A program made the position numbers and the translations under genes. The notes under the pieces are model-generated. The model searched no databases. It worked only from the letters and a program-made list of their open reading frames with translations, and was not told the origin of the DNA. This document shows, one piece after another, positions 7,904 through 14,721 of a stretch of DNA of 64,000 nt (the first letter of the stretch is position 1; each line of letters begins with the position of its first letter). The stretch comes from a virus, in the IMG/VR virus record IMGVR_UViG_3300042197_001179, positions 1-64,000 of that record; one strand, written 5' to 3'.

Positions 7904-8198
7904 GGTTCGTAGTACCCTCCTCATAGGGATTAGCTTTTCCAGTTATGTGCGACTCACGGCCTTCTTCAAACGTATAGCACAAGTCGTCAATATCGGCAGC
8001 AATGGTTCGCCAAGATTCCGCAAGTACACGATTTTTAGCAAGCATGTCTGCTAGATACACTCTTACACGTATTTTGTCAGTGTAGACTGCTGCTGCAAAC
8101 GCGCTTTTAACCATTTCAGCGATAGACTCCTCGCTCAGGTTCTTAAAGGCAGCTTCAAAGAAATCGTAATCAAGATTCAATAAGATTTTGTGTTCCAT
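7848..8198 (-). CDS. Hypothetical protein with RMF/CrpP-like C-terminal motif
   Basis: Residues 1-80 are helical and not recognised. The C-terminus carries NPYEEGTTNHAEWCKGYDYH, an NPY-x2-G-x6-W-x2-GY pattern like that of ribosome modulation factor and CrpP-like proteins. The same pattern opens the gene at 11326-11679. AAGGAGCGACA precedes the ATG at 8198. Ribosome or nucleic-acid binding is only suggested by the motif. Confidence 0.6.
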   Translation of the reverse strand: MEHKILLNLDYDFFEAAFKNLSEESIAEMVKSAFAAAVYTDKIRVRVYLADMLAKNRVLAESWRTIAADIDDLCYTFEEGRESHITGKANPYEEGTTNHAEWCKGYDYHKKLRDGN

Positions 8199-8676
8199 TG
8201 TCGCTCCTTACAAACTTACCATCTACCCATTCACCTTCTTCTACACGGTGATAAGTTCCATTGACACTACAACAAACACGCAAATCTGGGAACATCTCCC
8301 ACAAAGCTGCAACAGTTTGGTGTGCGTCGTTTAATACTTCAAAAACAGTGATGTCTTTTCCTTGGTCCAGATAGTGGGCGTAATCGCAACCAGCTTTGAA
8401 CCACATTGGGGCACCATCTAAACCACCTTCTTTCCCGTAATAGGTGATGCCGCCGTGCCAAGGCAACTCACTCAGCCGCCCTTTCATGTAATCATACCTA
8501 GCGTCATGGCGTGGCGGCAGGTCGAAATGCTGACGCAAATCACCTGGCACTTGTTTTTCATTGATGTAGATGTAGTAGTGCCAAATGAATGAAATCATTC
8601 CTGGAAACCTATTACGCACAACCTCAAGCCTGATACCTCGATGCGTTTCAGAATAAATTTGACGGATTGATTCCAT
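8170..8676 (-). CDS. Conserved phage hypothetical protein
   Basis: A 168-residue soluble protein rich in aromatic residues and His, with a central WHGGITYYGKEGG and FKAGCDYAHY. I recall similar WHGG-ITYY and GCDY-HY sequences in other phage proteins of unknown function. The ATG at 8676 follows AAGGAATC; upstream codons overlap the neighbouring gene. It overlaps the next gene by 29 bases. Confidence 0.65.
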   Translation of the reverse strand: MESIRQIYSETHRGIRLEVVRNRFPGMISFIWHYYIYINEKQVPGDLRQHFDLPPRHDARYDYMKGRLSELPWHGGITYYGKEGGLDGAPMWFKAGCDYAHYLDQGKDITVFEVLNDAHQTVAALWEMFPDLRVCCSVNGTYHRVEEGEWVDGKFVRSDNGTQNLIES

Positions 8677-8686
8677 TTTAGATTCC

Positions 8687-9085
8687 TTATGTCCAGAGAA
8701 ATTTTCTAATCTTGACAAGACGCAGAAGCATATCTTGATCTTCTTTTTCCCACTCATCTTCGAGACGAAAACATTCGTCTCTTATTTTCTCGCTGTTTGG
8801 ATCACGCCAATCACCCCAAATCAACTCAGGACGATTCGGGCGGTGTCTCGTCCACCACCGGTACAGCCTGAATACTTCACGATATAACGGTCGATGATTC
8901 AGTTCATCTACGTCACGAGGAGGGACACGCTTATGCGGGTGTTCTCGCTCAACGAAGTTGACTAGGATCGCAAAGTTCGCGTGAAGCATAAGCTCGTCGT
9001 TTTCGTGATATCCGGGCTTGAGGCCGGTATTGACGACGTGGTACCGATGTCTCGGGTTGAACCTATATTGAAACCACCAAAACAT
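8687..9085 (-). CDS. Conserved phage hypothetical protein
   Basis: A 132-residue protein with LKPGYHENDELMLHANFAIL near the N-terminus, a pattern I recall from many uncharacterised phage proteins. It is rich in Arg, Trp and Glu and predicted soluble. AAGGAG precedes ATG 9085, which shares one base with the TGA of the gene upstream (TGATG). Confidence 0.65.
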   Translation of the reverse strand: MFWWFQYRFNPRHRYHVVNTGLKPGYHENDELMLHANFAILVNFVEREHPHKRVPPRDVDELNHRPLYREVFRLYRWWTRHRPNRPELIWGDWRDPNSEKIRDECFRLEDEWEKEDQDMLLRLVKIRKFLWT

Positions 9086-9210
9086 CACTCACTCTCCTTG
9101 TGTCGGGGTATTGGCTTTCGCGGCGTGAATCTGAGTTGGACAGGCTTCACGCCGAGCAGTACGGCAACCACGCGCTGTCGATGGCTACGGACATTGGTGC
9201 TGCTCATCAT
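9085..9210 (-). CDS. Small basic protein, 41 residues
   Basis: An Arg-rich peptide starting MMSSTNVRSHRQRVV, in the gap between two well-supported genes. GAAAGGG lies 6 bases before its ATG at 9210. Its TGA overlaps the next start (TGATG). The position and ribosome site support translation; function unknown. Confidence 0.55.
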   Translation of the reverse strand: MMSSTNVRSHRQRVVAVLLGVKPVQLRFTPRKPIPRHKESE

Positions 9211-9221
9211 TTTGGACCCTT

Positions 9222-9551
9222 TCACATGTATCTTCCATCGAGCAAGAACCACCCTGCTAATAGCCATGCAAATAAGATTCCCAAGAGGAATACCGACCAG
9301 TACCACGGCAAAGGCTGTGCAGCGTATTCCCACATGTTGTATGATGGAATACGCGTCAGCCTGTAATCCACTTGCCCCTCGCACCGATACCCGTTCGCCT
9401 TAGCTGTCGCCTCCACGTCGACTTGACAGAAACAGCCATCTTCGTGGAACGGCGTGGGCGGCGGCTGGCACGGGATGATGATTGGTAGCACGCTCCGTAG
9501 TTCTGCGACGGTGGCGTACACCTGATTATTGATGAGGATATGACGGCACAT
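9222..9551 (-). CDS. Membrane-anchored small protein
   Basis: The 109-residue protein has a soluble N-terminal domain with four cysteines and a C-terminal transmembrane segment (about 86-106, WYWSVFLLGILFAWLLAGWF). The ATG at 9551 follows AAGGAG and overlaps the stop of the gene upstream (TGATG). It is probably an inner-membrane protein with its N-terminal domain in the cytoplasm or periplasm. No family recognised. Confidence 0.6.
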   Translation of the reverse strand: MCRHILINNQVYATVAELRSVLPIIIPCQPPPTPFHEDGCFCQVDVEATAKANGYRCEGQVDYRLTRIPSYNMWEYAAQPLPWYWSVFLLGILFAWLLAGWFLLDGRYM

Positions 9552-9709
9552 CAGGAGGGCTCCTTCTTGCTGGCTTGCCTTTGTTGATTGTAATACGTCC
9601 AGAGGTATTGCCTGTGCCACTTGGGGACTTTGCGAAGGTCAAACTTCACTTTTCGCACATACTCGATCAGGAGATGTGCGGTTGACTCTTCTTGGTGTTT
9701 CTTGTCCAT
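9551..9709 (-). CDS. Small hypothetical protein, 52 residues
   Basis: A basic helical protein containing VKFDLRKVPKWHRQYLW. Both ends use the one-base TGATG overlap, with the LPVY-DTG gene upstream and the membrane-anchored gene downstream. It exactly fills the space between them, which is strong evidence for a real coupled gene. AAGGAG near its end serves the next gene. Confidence 0.65.
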   Translation of the reverse strand: MDKKHQEESTAHLLIEYVRKVKFDLRKVPKWHRQYLWTYYNQQRQASKKEPS

Positions 9710-10119
9710 CACTCACGCTCTTTCGCATCTGCGGCGGCTTGGGCTGCTTCGCGGCTGGAGTACCATTGTTGGGTCCACTCTCGCAGGTGGGCGCCACCAA
9801 CGGGAGCCCAACATTTGCTATCCCACGCGGCACAGGATTCCGCGACAGCGAAGGACCCATCTCGCCGCACTAGGACGACCCACACCTTGTCAGGCCCCGG
9901 TACAAACGGTCGGCCTGTGTCCGCGTAGACCGGCAGCTTGGCAATAAGCGGCTCCATCAACTCGACATCTTCGAGTAACTTATCACGTAGATCGCAGAGA
10001 TCTTCCACCACTGGAACAATCTGTGATCGCATTTCATTACTTGGCCATTTTACACCTACCAACAAGCAGGATGATGAACCATATTTAACATCGTAATTTC
10101 GAATGATTTCTTCGCTCAT
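9709..10119 (-). CDS. LPVY-DTG family protein
   Basis: This 136-residue protein carries the family core AKLPVYADTGRPFVPGPD (about 61-78), then WVVL, a Trp-rich middle and WYSSREAAQAAADAKERE at the end. The last segment is almost identical to that of 12667-12999. Related proteins are at 10817-11224 and, duplicated, at 6817-7374. The DNA of the last 45 codons also resembles that of the paralogues, pointing to fairly recent duplication. AAGGCG precedes the ATG. Function unknown. Confidence 0.7.
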   Translation of the reverse strand: MSEEIIRNYDVKYGSSSCLLVGVKWPSNEMRSQIVPVVEDLCDLRDKLLEDVELMEPLIAKLPVYADTGRPFVPGPDKVWVVLVRRDGSFAVAESCAAWDSKCWAPVGGAHLREWTQQWYSSREAAQAAADAKERE

Positions 10120-10122
10120 TAC

Positions 10123-10662
10123 TTACGCCTTAATGCGGGCTTCGCGGCGGAATAGATAGGGCTTATGGATTTGAAGCCACTTGACGACCGTTTGTGCCTG
10201 GGGTGGATCGGCTCCCGACATGAGCATCTGGACCAGTGATGCTGCTGCGTCAACGTCAACCGCCTGTGCCTCAACGAGCAGGTTGCGGATGGCCGTAGCG
10301 TCATTCGTCTTGGCAAGTTCCAACTCCAGACTTGCTATTCGATTCCGCAACTGACGAACCGCAGCTGCAAGGGTGGGACATGCGTCGAGAAGCAAACCGA
10401 GGTCAGCCATTGTCAATGCCTCGTTAATCTGTTCGTTGGTTAGGGACACAAGTGGCTTGCCGGTGTCCACTTTAATAACACACCAATCACCACAACGAAC
10501 AGTCTTAACACCCTCTTCAAATTGTGGGTGATTAGCTGGATCAGGGTACGACCACGTGTTCCAGTTGCCCCGCGATTGTTCATACGCTGCAACAACTGCT
10601 TGGGCTGGTGACAACGTATATTCAAGCACTTGGCCTGTAGATAGATTTTCAACTTTTACCAT
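10123..10662 (-). CDS. Hypothetical protein with helical C-terminal half
   Basis: The 179-residue protein starts with a beta-rich segment (MVKVENLSTGQVLEYTLS) and has GNWNTWSYPDP near residue 36. A long helical region follows with a probable coiled coil (about 95-120). I do not recognise a named family. AAGGAGCG precedes the ATG, which overlaps the TAA of the small membrane gene upstream (TAATG). A 19-bp copy of its start survives next to tRNA-Met at 12654-12672. Confidence 0.65.
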   Translation of the reverse strand: MVKVENLSTGQVLEYTLSPAQAVVAAYEQSRGNWNTWSYPDPANHPQFEEGVKTVRCGDWCVIKVDTGKPLVSLTNEQINEALTMADLGLLLDACPTLAAAVRQLRNRIASLELELAKTNDATAIRNLLVEAQAVDVDAAASLVQMLMSGADPPQAQTVVKWLQIHKPYLFRREARIKA

Positions 10663-10820
10663 TACGCACGCTCCTTAATACATTCACACGGTGCATAGGC
10701 GTCTTTTATCGTGTTCATGGTGCATCTACCTAGCAGCATAAAAACGATTATGATAGCGTACACTAACGCCACATCTAAGCAAAAGTCAAAGAACGCTTTC
10801 AGCTGAGATTTTTTAATCAT
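10662..10820 (-). CDS. Small single-pass membrane protein, 52 residues
   Basis: A short protein with one hydrophobic helix (about 17-31, VALVYAIIIVFMLLG) and a Cys-containing tail. AAGGAACA precedes its ATG, which overlaps the TGA of the gene upstream (ATGA). Its TAA overlaps the next ATG (TAATG). The tight fit supports it as a real gene. Confidence 0.65.
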   Translation of the reverse strand: MIKKSQLKAFFDFCLDVALVYAIIIVFMLLGRCTMNTIKDAYAPCECIKERA

Positions 10821-11224
10821 TGTTGTTCCTTAGCAGCTGCTACAGCTTTGGCGGCTTCAAGGGTGGAGTACCAATCTATTATCTTGCCGAAAGAACCCCA
10901 GAAACCTTCTGCTTGCCATAGACAGGCAACTGGCCATGCGTCCCATTTGATTGACCCGCCCTCTTTTTGCACTGGCACAACAGCAAAAGCGGGATCACGG
11001 CCCGGTATGAACGGTTGGCCTGTATCTTCGTAGACTGGCAGCTTGTTGATCATATTTTTTAATACGTCATTTTCACGGCCCAAATGACCCGCTAATTCAG
11101 CGATAGCTGCTACGTCTGATTCTCCATACCCTGCGAGGCGTTCATCATGGTTGAATCGCGCACATCGCAGGTCGCCGGCAGTAAAAACTTCAATGTAACC
11201 AAATTCACTCAGGTAATAATTCAT
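10817..11224 (-). CDS. LPVY-DTG family protein
   Basis: A 135-residue member of the family seen at 9709-10119. It has INKLPVYEDTGQPFIPGRD in the middle, then a Trp-rich region and WYSTLEAAKAVAAAKEQQ at the C-terminus. The N-terminal part is unlike the other members. The ATG at 11224 (MNYYL) follows AAAGGGG and is preferred over an ATG at 11275. It overlaps the next small gene by four bases. Confidence 0.68.
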   Translation of the reverse strand: MNYYLSEFGYIEVFTAGDLRCARFNHDERLAGYGESDVAAIAELAGHLGRENDVLKNMINKLPVYEDTGQPFIPGRDPAFAVVPVQKEGGSIKWDAWPVACLWQAEGFWGSFGKIIDWYSTLEAAKAVAAAKEQQ

Positions 11225-11294
11225 CGTTGCCCCTTTGCATCGGCGGCTCCTGCCGCAGCTTCTTAAACTTGTCATCGTGAACAGTTTTTTTCAC
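11205..11294 (-). CDS. Possible 29-residue basic peptide
   Basis: In the roughly 100-base gap between two genes, a GTG-started frame encodes a Lys-rich peptide (MKKTVHDDKFKKLRQ...). It has GGAG about 13 bases upstream and ends overlapping the next start. A competing 8-codon frame starts one base away. It may be a leader peptide or chance. Low confidence. Confidence 0.25.
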   Translation of the reverse strand: MKKTVHDDKFKKLRQEPPMQRGNDELLPE

Positions 11295-11325
11295 TCATTG
11301 ATTACGCTCCTGCGGTTTCGCTGCT

Positions 11326-11679
11326 TTAATCTTGGTTTCTACGGTCGCCGGGATACCACTCATCGTCATCATAACCGGTTTGTATCTTCGCCAGCTCTTC
11401 CTCCAACTTAGCAATCTTTGCACGCATTTGGCGTAATTCGGTGATTATTGTCTCAATGTCTGAAGCATACACCTCATAACTACACCCCTGCCTGAGGACT
11501 CCTCGTAACGCAGCATCCAACCGGTCACCGTCAACAGGTTTAGGGCCAGGGCCATCGCGTTCAGCGTGTTCATAGCCACGCTTCCATTCATACCAGCGAC
11601 TGTCACCCCTTTTGTACGGGTTCGCACACTTGCCTTTGTAATCGTAAAAGGCGTTCGATCCTTGATCGTAGGCAGACAT
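11326..11679 (-). CDS. RMF/CrpP-like motif protein with coiled coil
   Basis: The N-terminal 40 residues have CANPYKRGDSRWYEWKRGY, an NPY-x2-G-x6-W-x2-GY signature shared with the C-terminus of 7848-8198 and reminiscent of ribosome modulation factor. Residues about 72-100 form a Leu/Glu/Lys coiled coil. TTGGAGCG precedes the ATG. A role in ribosome or topoisomerase binding would follow only if the motif is true homology. Confidence 0.6.
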   Translation of the reverse strand: MSAYDQGSNAFYDYKGKCANPYKRGDSRWYEWKRGYEHAERDGPGPKPVDGDRLDAALRGVLRQGCSYEVYASDIETIITELRQMRAKIAKLEEELAKIQTGYDDDEWYPGDRRNQD

Positions 11680-11695
11680 GTTTGACGCTCCAAGT

Positions 11696-11908
11696 TTAAG
11701 TCTTTTGCACTCGCTTGATTACGAGGTAGTCAGTTAGGGCCTTGTCGTAGGCTGCCTCTCGCTGTTCCACTGGCGGCAACTGCTGCCACGGCTCGACCAC
11801 CTGAATGCTCAAGCCACAGTCTCGCATCAAGCACACGAGATGCCGGTTATAAACACTTGGTTCGAGCGTCATGTGGCCACACTCAGGGCATCGTCGTTTT
11901 ATCACCAC
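11696..11908 (-). CDS. Zinc-ribbon protein
   Basis: The 70-residue protein has CPEC (7-10) and a second Cys pair (Cys26 and Cys31, CLMRDC), the layout of a small zinc ribbon with a helical tail. It starts with GTG, overlapping the end of the MazG-like gene by seven bases. A nucleic-acid or protein adaptor role is likely but unspecific. Confidence 0.65.
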   Translation of the reverse strand: MVIKRRCPECGHMTLEPSVYNRHLVCLMRDCGLSIQVVEPWQQLPPVEQREAAYDKALTDYLVIKRVQKT

Positions 11909-12504
11909 TTTTTACCACCTTTTTCAGCCCGTGCTTCGAGAGTATGATCATGTCGAGTGGCGTTGTAGGCGAGTTTGTCTGTGTAGGCTCGGTCAATATC
12001 ATACTCAAACGTCACGGCATAGTCAGCAATCAATGTTATTAACGTAACAATAAGCACACTAACTTCAGTAGCATTGGCACTACGCCGTTCTGCTTCCATG
12101 ATGTCCGTGACTGCTTTGTGCATATTTAGCAATGTCCTGAACTTGTCAACTTTTTCAAGTGCTTTAATGCCGTAGTTGATGCGAAACAGCTCACACTTGT
12201 TGCGGTGACCCGGCCACACAATCTTCAATGCTGCGTTCAAGTCAAAATTGAACGCTCCAGCATAATCAAACAACCGGATCAGAACGTCAGCGAGTTCAAC
12301 TTCAGTTGCATCGAGGTGAGGGAGTTTATCATCTTTGAATCCTGTAAGCTCAGCGCTGAAAAGCTCAGTAATTTCTGAGTGAATCAAACACAGCAACTCA
12401 CCCTCATTACGGACAATGCGCTTTCCTGCAGCAGTGTACCACCAACGTGTGCTGGCACGATGGCACTCTGCAGCGTAATCGTTCAAAGTTTTGATTTTGC
12501 TCAC
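11902..12504 (-). CDS. MazG-like nucleotide pyrophosphohydrolase
   Basis: The 200-residue protein is all helical. It has HSEITEL (42-48) followed by EVELADVLIRLFDYA (about 68-82), giving the E-x2-E...E-x2-D metal site of all-alpha NTP pyrophosphohydrolases (MazG/dUTPase-like). These hydrolyse nucleoside triphosphates to monophosphates, to clean the dNTP pool or to lower ppGpp. The C-terminal half appears to repeat the fold without clear acidic motifs. It starts with GTG after AAAGGG. The family is likely; the substrate is unknown. Confidence 0.78.
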   Translation of the reverse strand: MSKIKTLNDYAAECHRASTRWWYTAAGKRIVRNEGELLCLIHSEITELFSAELTGFKDDKLPHLDATEVELADVLIRLFDYAGAFNFDLNAALKIVWPGHRNKCELFRINYGIKALEKVDKFRTLLNMHKAVTDIMEAERRSANATEVSVLIVTLITLIADYAVTFEYDIDRAYTDKLAYNATRHDHTLEARAEKGGKKW

Positions 12505-12540
12505 GGTTACGACCCTTTCAGTATTTCACGATACGTGTAA

Positions 12541-12561
12541 AACCTTCTGACGCAGAAGGTT
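12541..12561 (-). terminator. Hairpin downstream of tRNA-Met
   Basis: A 9-bp perfect stem (AACCTTCTG/CAGAAGGTT) with a 3-base loop, read leftward, ends in TTTTA. It lies just after the tRNA and about 35 bases before the MazG-like gene. It may be a weak terminator or mark tRNA 3' processing. Confidence 0.55.
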
Positions 12562-12574
12562 CTTCAAGGGTTAA

Positions 12575-12647
12575 TAGCCCTGGTAGGATTTGAACCTACG
12601 GCCAATCGATTATGAGTCGACTGCTCTAACCGCTGAGCTACAGGGCC
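12575..12647 (-). tRNA. tRNA with CAU anticodon (Met, or Ile if lysidine-modified)
   Basis: A full 73-base cloverleaf: 7-bp acceptor, D-arm GTAGCTCAGCGG, anticodon loop CTCATAA, T-arm with TTCAAAT and discriminator A. CCA is not encoded. The anticodon CAU reads AUG; a lysidine-modified C34 would make it an Ile tRNA for AUA, which sequence alone cannot decide. Confidence 0.9.
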
Positions 12648-12666
12648 AATGGGAGATTTTCAACTT

Positions 12667-12999
12667 TTACCAGTAGTGCCGCTTCTTCGCATCGGCTGCA
12701 GCTTGGGCGGCTTCACGGCTGGAGTACCACACGCCAGTCCATTGCACGCGGTCTAGTTTGGCCGACGGCTCCCACTTATCGTCACGGAACCGAGGTGGAG
12801 ACGAAAAACCCGCGACGCCATCGCAAATGATCCACGCATCATCTCTCCCCGGCACGAACAGCTCGCCAGTGTCCTCATAGACAGGCAGCTTGGCGAGGAT
12901 ATCAACAGCTCGTTCAAGCACGTCTCTGTCCACGTCGACAGGCAAACCCCATTCCTTGGAATAGGCGATCTCATGTTTCAGTGTTTCAACAGTATTCAT
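12667..12999 (-). CDS. LPVY-DTG family protein
   Basis: A 110-residue member of the family, with ILAKLPVYEDTGELFVPGRD (about 35-54), WIIC, and a C-terminal WYSSREAAQAAADAKKR. The 18-residue end matches 9709-10119 nearly exactly. The ATG at 12999 has GGAG about 12 bases upstream. It lies just upstream of tRNA-Met, and the bases after its stop are a fragment of a VKVENL-type gene start. Confidence 0.7.
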   Translation of the reverse strand: MNTVETLKHEIAYSKEWGLPVDVDRDVLERAVDILAKLPVYEDTGELFVPGRDDAWIICDGVAGFSSPPRFRDDKWEPSAKLDRVQWTGVWYSSREAAQAAADAKKRHYW

Positions 13000-13030
13000 G
13001 GCTGCTGCTCCAGATGAAAGTGCAGATGGA

Positions 13031-13255
13031 TTATTTCTTGGCTTCTTCAAACAGGGCTTTAGCTTCCTTAAGATACTCTTCTTTAAGATTGTCTGGAAGA
13101 TCTGCCCACCACGTAATGTTATCAAAATGGTTTATGAAGTCATCACTGATGTCATAAGCCTCATCAAACCCATCGTGAAAGTTAGCCATGTCGTTGTAGT
13201 ACATTCCTGCTGCCGTTGAGTCAATCACTTGAGACTTGAAGTCGTGTTCGCACAT
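13031..13255 (-). CDS. YY-D-x-x-N family protein (paralogue 1)
   Basis: A 74-residue acidic helical protein with AAGMYYNDMANFH near residue 16 and ITWWADLPDNLKEEYLKEAKALFEEAKK at its end (spanning about 47-74). The same layout is found in 13811-14041 and 18630-18860. AAAGGA precedes the ATG at 13255; upstream in-frame ATGs lack a site. Function unknown. Confidence 0.65.
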   Translation of the reverse strand: MCEHDFKSQVIDSTAAGMYYNDMANFHDGFDEAYDISDDFINHFDNITWWADLPDNLKEEYLKEAKALFEEAKK

Positions 13256-13275
13256 TTCATGTTCCTTTGAAAATG

Positions 13276-13476
13276 TCATTCCAGCCACAGTAACTCCGAG
13301 ATGGTACCAAACGAGAAACGAGTACGCACCAAAGTTAAAGCCTTATCTATTTCTCTTTCTTCGCTGGCGTTCTCTGTGAGAGTTCCGAGATTTTCGTCCA
13401 GATAATCCATTTCATCTCGCATCTGTTGATACAACGAATGGATCCGTGCGAGTCTTTCTTTCAGTTCGGGCTTCAT
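13276..13476 (-). CDS. Hypothetical coiled-coil protein
   Basis: A 66-residue, mostly helical charged protein with a probable coiled coil (about 5-45). CGGAGT lies 8 bases before the ATG. It sits two bases after the next upstream gene's stop. No family recognised. Confidence 0.6.
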   Translation of the reverse strand: MKPELKERLARIHSLYQQMRDEMDYLDENLGTLTENASEEREIDKALTLVRTRFSFGTISELLWLE

Positions 13477-13477
13477 T

Positions 13478-13696
13478 TTAAACTCCGGGCGGGGTGTCTT
13501 GTTTCTTGTTAATGTTCAACGTGAGATGCTTAATCACCTTACGCGGACCCCATTGTGTCCACACGACTGATCCAATCGGAATAACATAAGGAAGCATCTT
13601 GTTGTTTTCAAGCACACTGTAACCGTACTCAGTTTGCTCCTTCGCCAATAGTTGGCGATCACGCTTGTTGCTGTGTCGTTTAGCTCTTCGAGCCAT
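13478..13696 (-). CDS. Basic protein, N-terminus apparently frameshifted
   Basis: The 72-residue frame from ATG 13696 has a basic start (MARRAKRHSNKRDRQ) and IPIGSVVWTQWGPRKVI, a beta-rich segment. That ATG has a poor ribosome site. The frame stays open upstream for about 25 codons with protein-like sequence (KNDASCINNRRG). The only good start (AAGGG then ATG at 13767) is in the other frame. A -1 shift at an A6 run (13728-13733, shown as T6) would join them into one product of about 95 residues. The cause may be a programmed shift, a mutation or a sequencing error. Confidence 0.5.
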   Translation of the reverse strand: MARRAKRHSNKRDRQLLAKEQTEYGYSVLENNKMLPYVIPIGSVVWTQWGPRKVIKHLTLNINKKQDTPPGV

Positions 13697-13810
13697 CCCA
13701 CGCCTGTTGTTGATACAACTGGCATCGTTTTTTGACAGATCGATGGGTCTTTTCTGTTGCGGGCCATTGTTTATCCCTTCAGTGCCAACGATATAAAGAT
13801 TACCGGCGAC

Positions 13811-14041
13811 TTACAATCCTGTGGATTTAAGCGCGTCTTCAAGCATGTTCGTGGCAAGCTTTTTATACCTGTCACGTACTTCGGTAGGCGCCTTAGACCA
13901 GCGAACACAGTGGGCGAGAGTTTGTATACCCTGATCATATAGCTCTACTAAGCCACTGGTTTTAACATTGTCCATGTCGCTGTAGTACGCTCCGACGGCC
14001 ATCAGTTTAATCAACGTTTCTTTGTGTTCGGAATTGATCAC
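13811..14041 (-). CDS. YY-D-x-x-N family protein (paralogue 2)
   Basis: A 76-residue protein with MAVGAYYSDMDNVK (about 13-26) and a C-terminal VRWSKAPTEVRDRYKKLA-type segment ending in an alanine-leucine helix. This matches 13031-13255 and 18630-18860 in layout. It starts with GTG at 14041, five bases after AAAGGAT. The leader before the start is nearly the same as that of the next gene upstream. Confidence 0.62.
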   Translation of the reverse strand: MINSEHKETLIKLMAVGAYYSDMDNVKTSGLVELYDQGIQTLAHCVRWSKAPTEVRDRYKKLATNMLEDALKSTGL

Positions 14042-14061
14042 GGTAATCCTTTCAGTAGAGA

Positions 14062-14316
14062 TTAGTGCACATACGCGTTTGTGTACCGTTGAGCTTCTGA
14101 AACGTCCTTTTTGGACATTGTCTGTCGGAGACTTTCCATCTCTTTGTTGTACCATTCAAGTCTATCTTGAGCCTGGTAGATCCATTCTCTGTCACCAACT
14201 CGTGTCGCTGTTGAGACGCCGGCTTCCAAGCTGGCTCGTCCCACTGCGAGATCTACCAAACGAGAGATATTTTTCTCTCTGACATCCATTGAAACGGCGA
14301 GTTTTTCTTCTGACAT
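14062..14316 (-). CDS. Hypothetical helical protein
   Basis: An 84-residue charged protein, predicted helical. It starts MSEEKLAVSMDVREKN; AAAGGATTACC stands before the ATG at 14316. It lies immediately after tRNA-Val; upstream in-frame codons are inside the tRNA and are not coding. No family recognised. Confidence 0.6.
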   Translation of the reverse strand: MSEEKLAVSMDVREKNISRLVDLAVGRASLEAGVSTATRVGDREWIYQAQDRLEWYNKEMESLRQTMSKKDVSEAQRYTNAYVH

Positions 14317-14340
14317 GGTAATCCTTTCAACAGGAGTTAA

Positions 14341-14414
14341 TAGGCGATACAGGGCTCGAACCTGTGACCTTCTCTGTGTAAAAGAGATGCTCTGGCCAAC
14401 TGAGCTAATCGCCC
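14341..14414 (-). tRNA. tRNA-Val (UAC anticodon)
   Basis: A 74-base cloverleaf with acceptor GGGCGAT/ATCGCCT, anticodon stem TCTCT/AGAGA around loop TTTACAC (anticodon UAC), T-loop TTCGAGC and discriminator A. It reads GUA codons. CCA is not encoded. Confidence 0.92.
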
Positions 14415-14419
14415 TGAAT

Positions 14420-14698
14420 TCAAGGGGCCATCTCAGGCACAACGTGATACTTCACAGAATCTTGCCGCGTGTTTAACTCGTGTGCCAAAGATTTTGCAGC
14501 ATCTTCATCTTCAAATGTGGGGAACGTAGTTGGTTTGATTGCGACAATCTGATACATCAGTGGCCGAATCAGAATCTTGCCACTGGTGTAAGTGTCGCCA
14601 CTCTTGACATACGTATCAGGGTACTTTTCAAGCAGTTCCCACTGGTCTTTAGCCATAGACAGAGGCACTTGCTTGGGCAGTGACAACGCTATCCACAT
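14420..14698 (-). CDS. Hypothetical protein, 92 residues
   Basis: A soluble protein with a central Ile/Val-rich stretch. AAGGAG precedes the ATG at 14698. A hairpin with a UUAACG loop lies just upstream of its ribosome site. No family recognised. Confidence 0.6.
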   Translation of the reverse strand: MWIALSLPKQVPLSMAKDQWELLEKYPDTYVKSGDTYTSGKILIRPLMYQIVAIKPTTFPTFEDEDAAKSLAHELNTRQDSVKYHVVPEMAP

Positions 14699-14721
14699 GT
14701 TTCAACTCCTTGAGGGTTAAA

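Noticed and set aside
8981-9947. Rightward frames over the small leftward genes
   Set aside because: The leftward genes tile this stretch with coupled starts and ribosome sites; the rightward frames break that tiling and have poor composition.
12541-12561. Fourth member of the UUAACG-loop hairpin family
   Set aside because: The stem is good but the loop is three bases (CGT) and the element sits at a tRNA 3' end, so it is probably a terminator or processing hairpin.
13534-13767. 77-residue frame starting at the good ATG 13767 as the true gene
   Set aside because: After about 13 codons its composition turns non-protein-like, while the overlapping frame (13478-13696) looks coding. I treat it as the front of a frameshifted gene instead.
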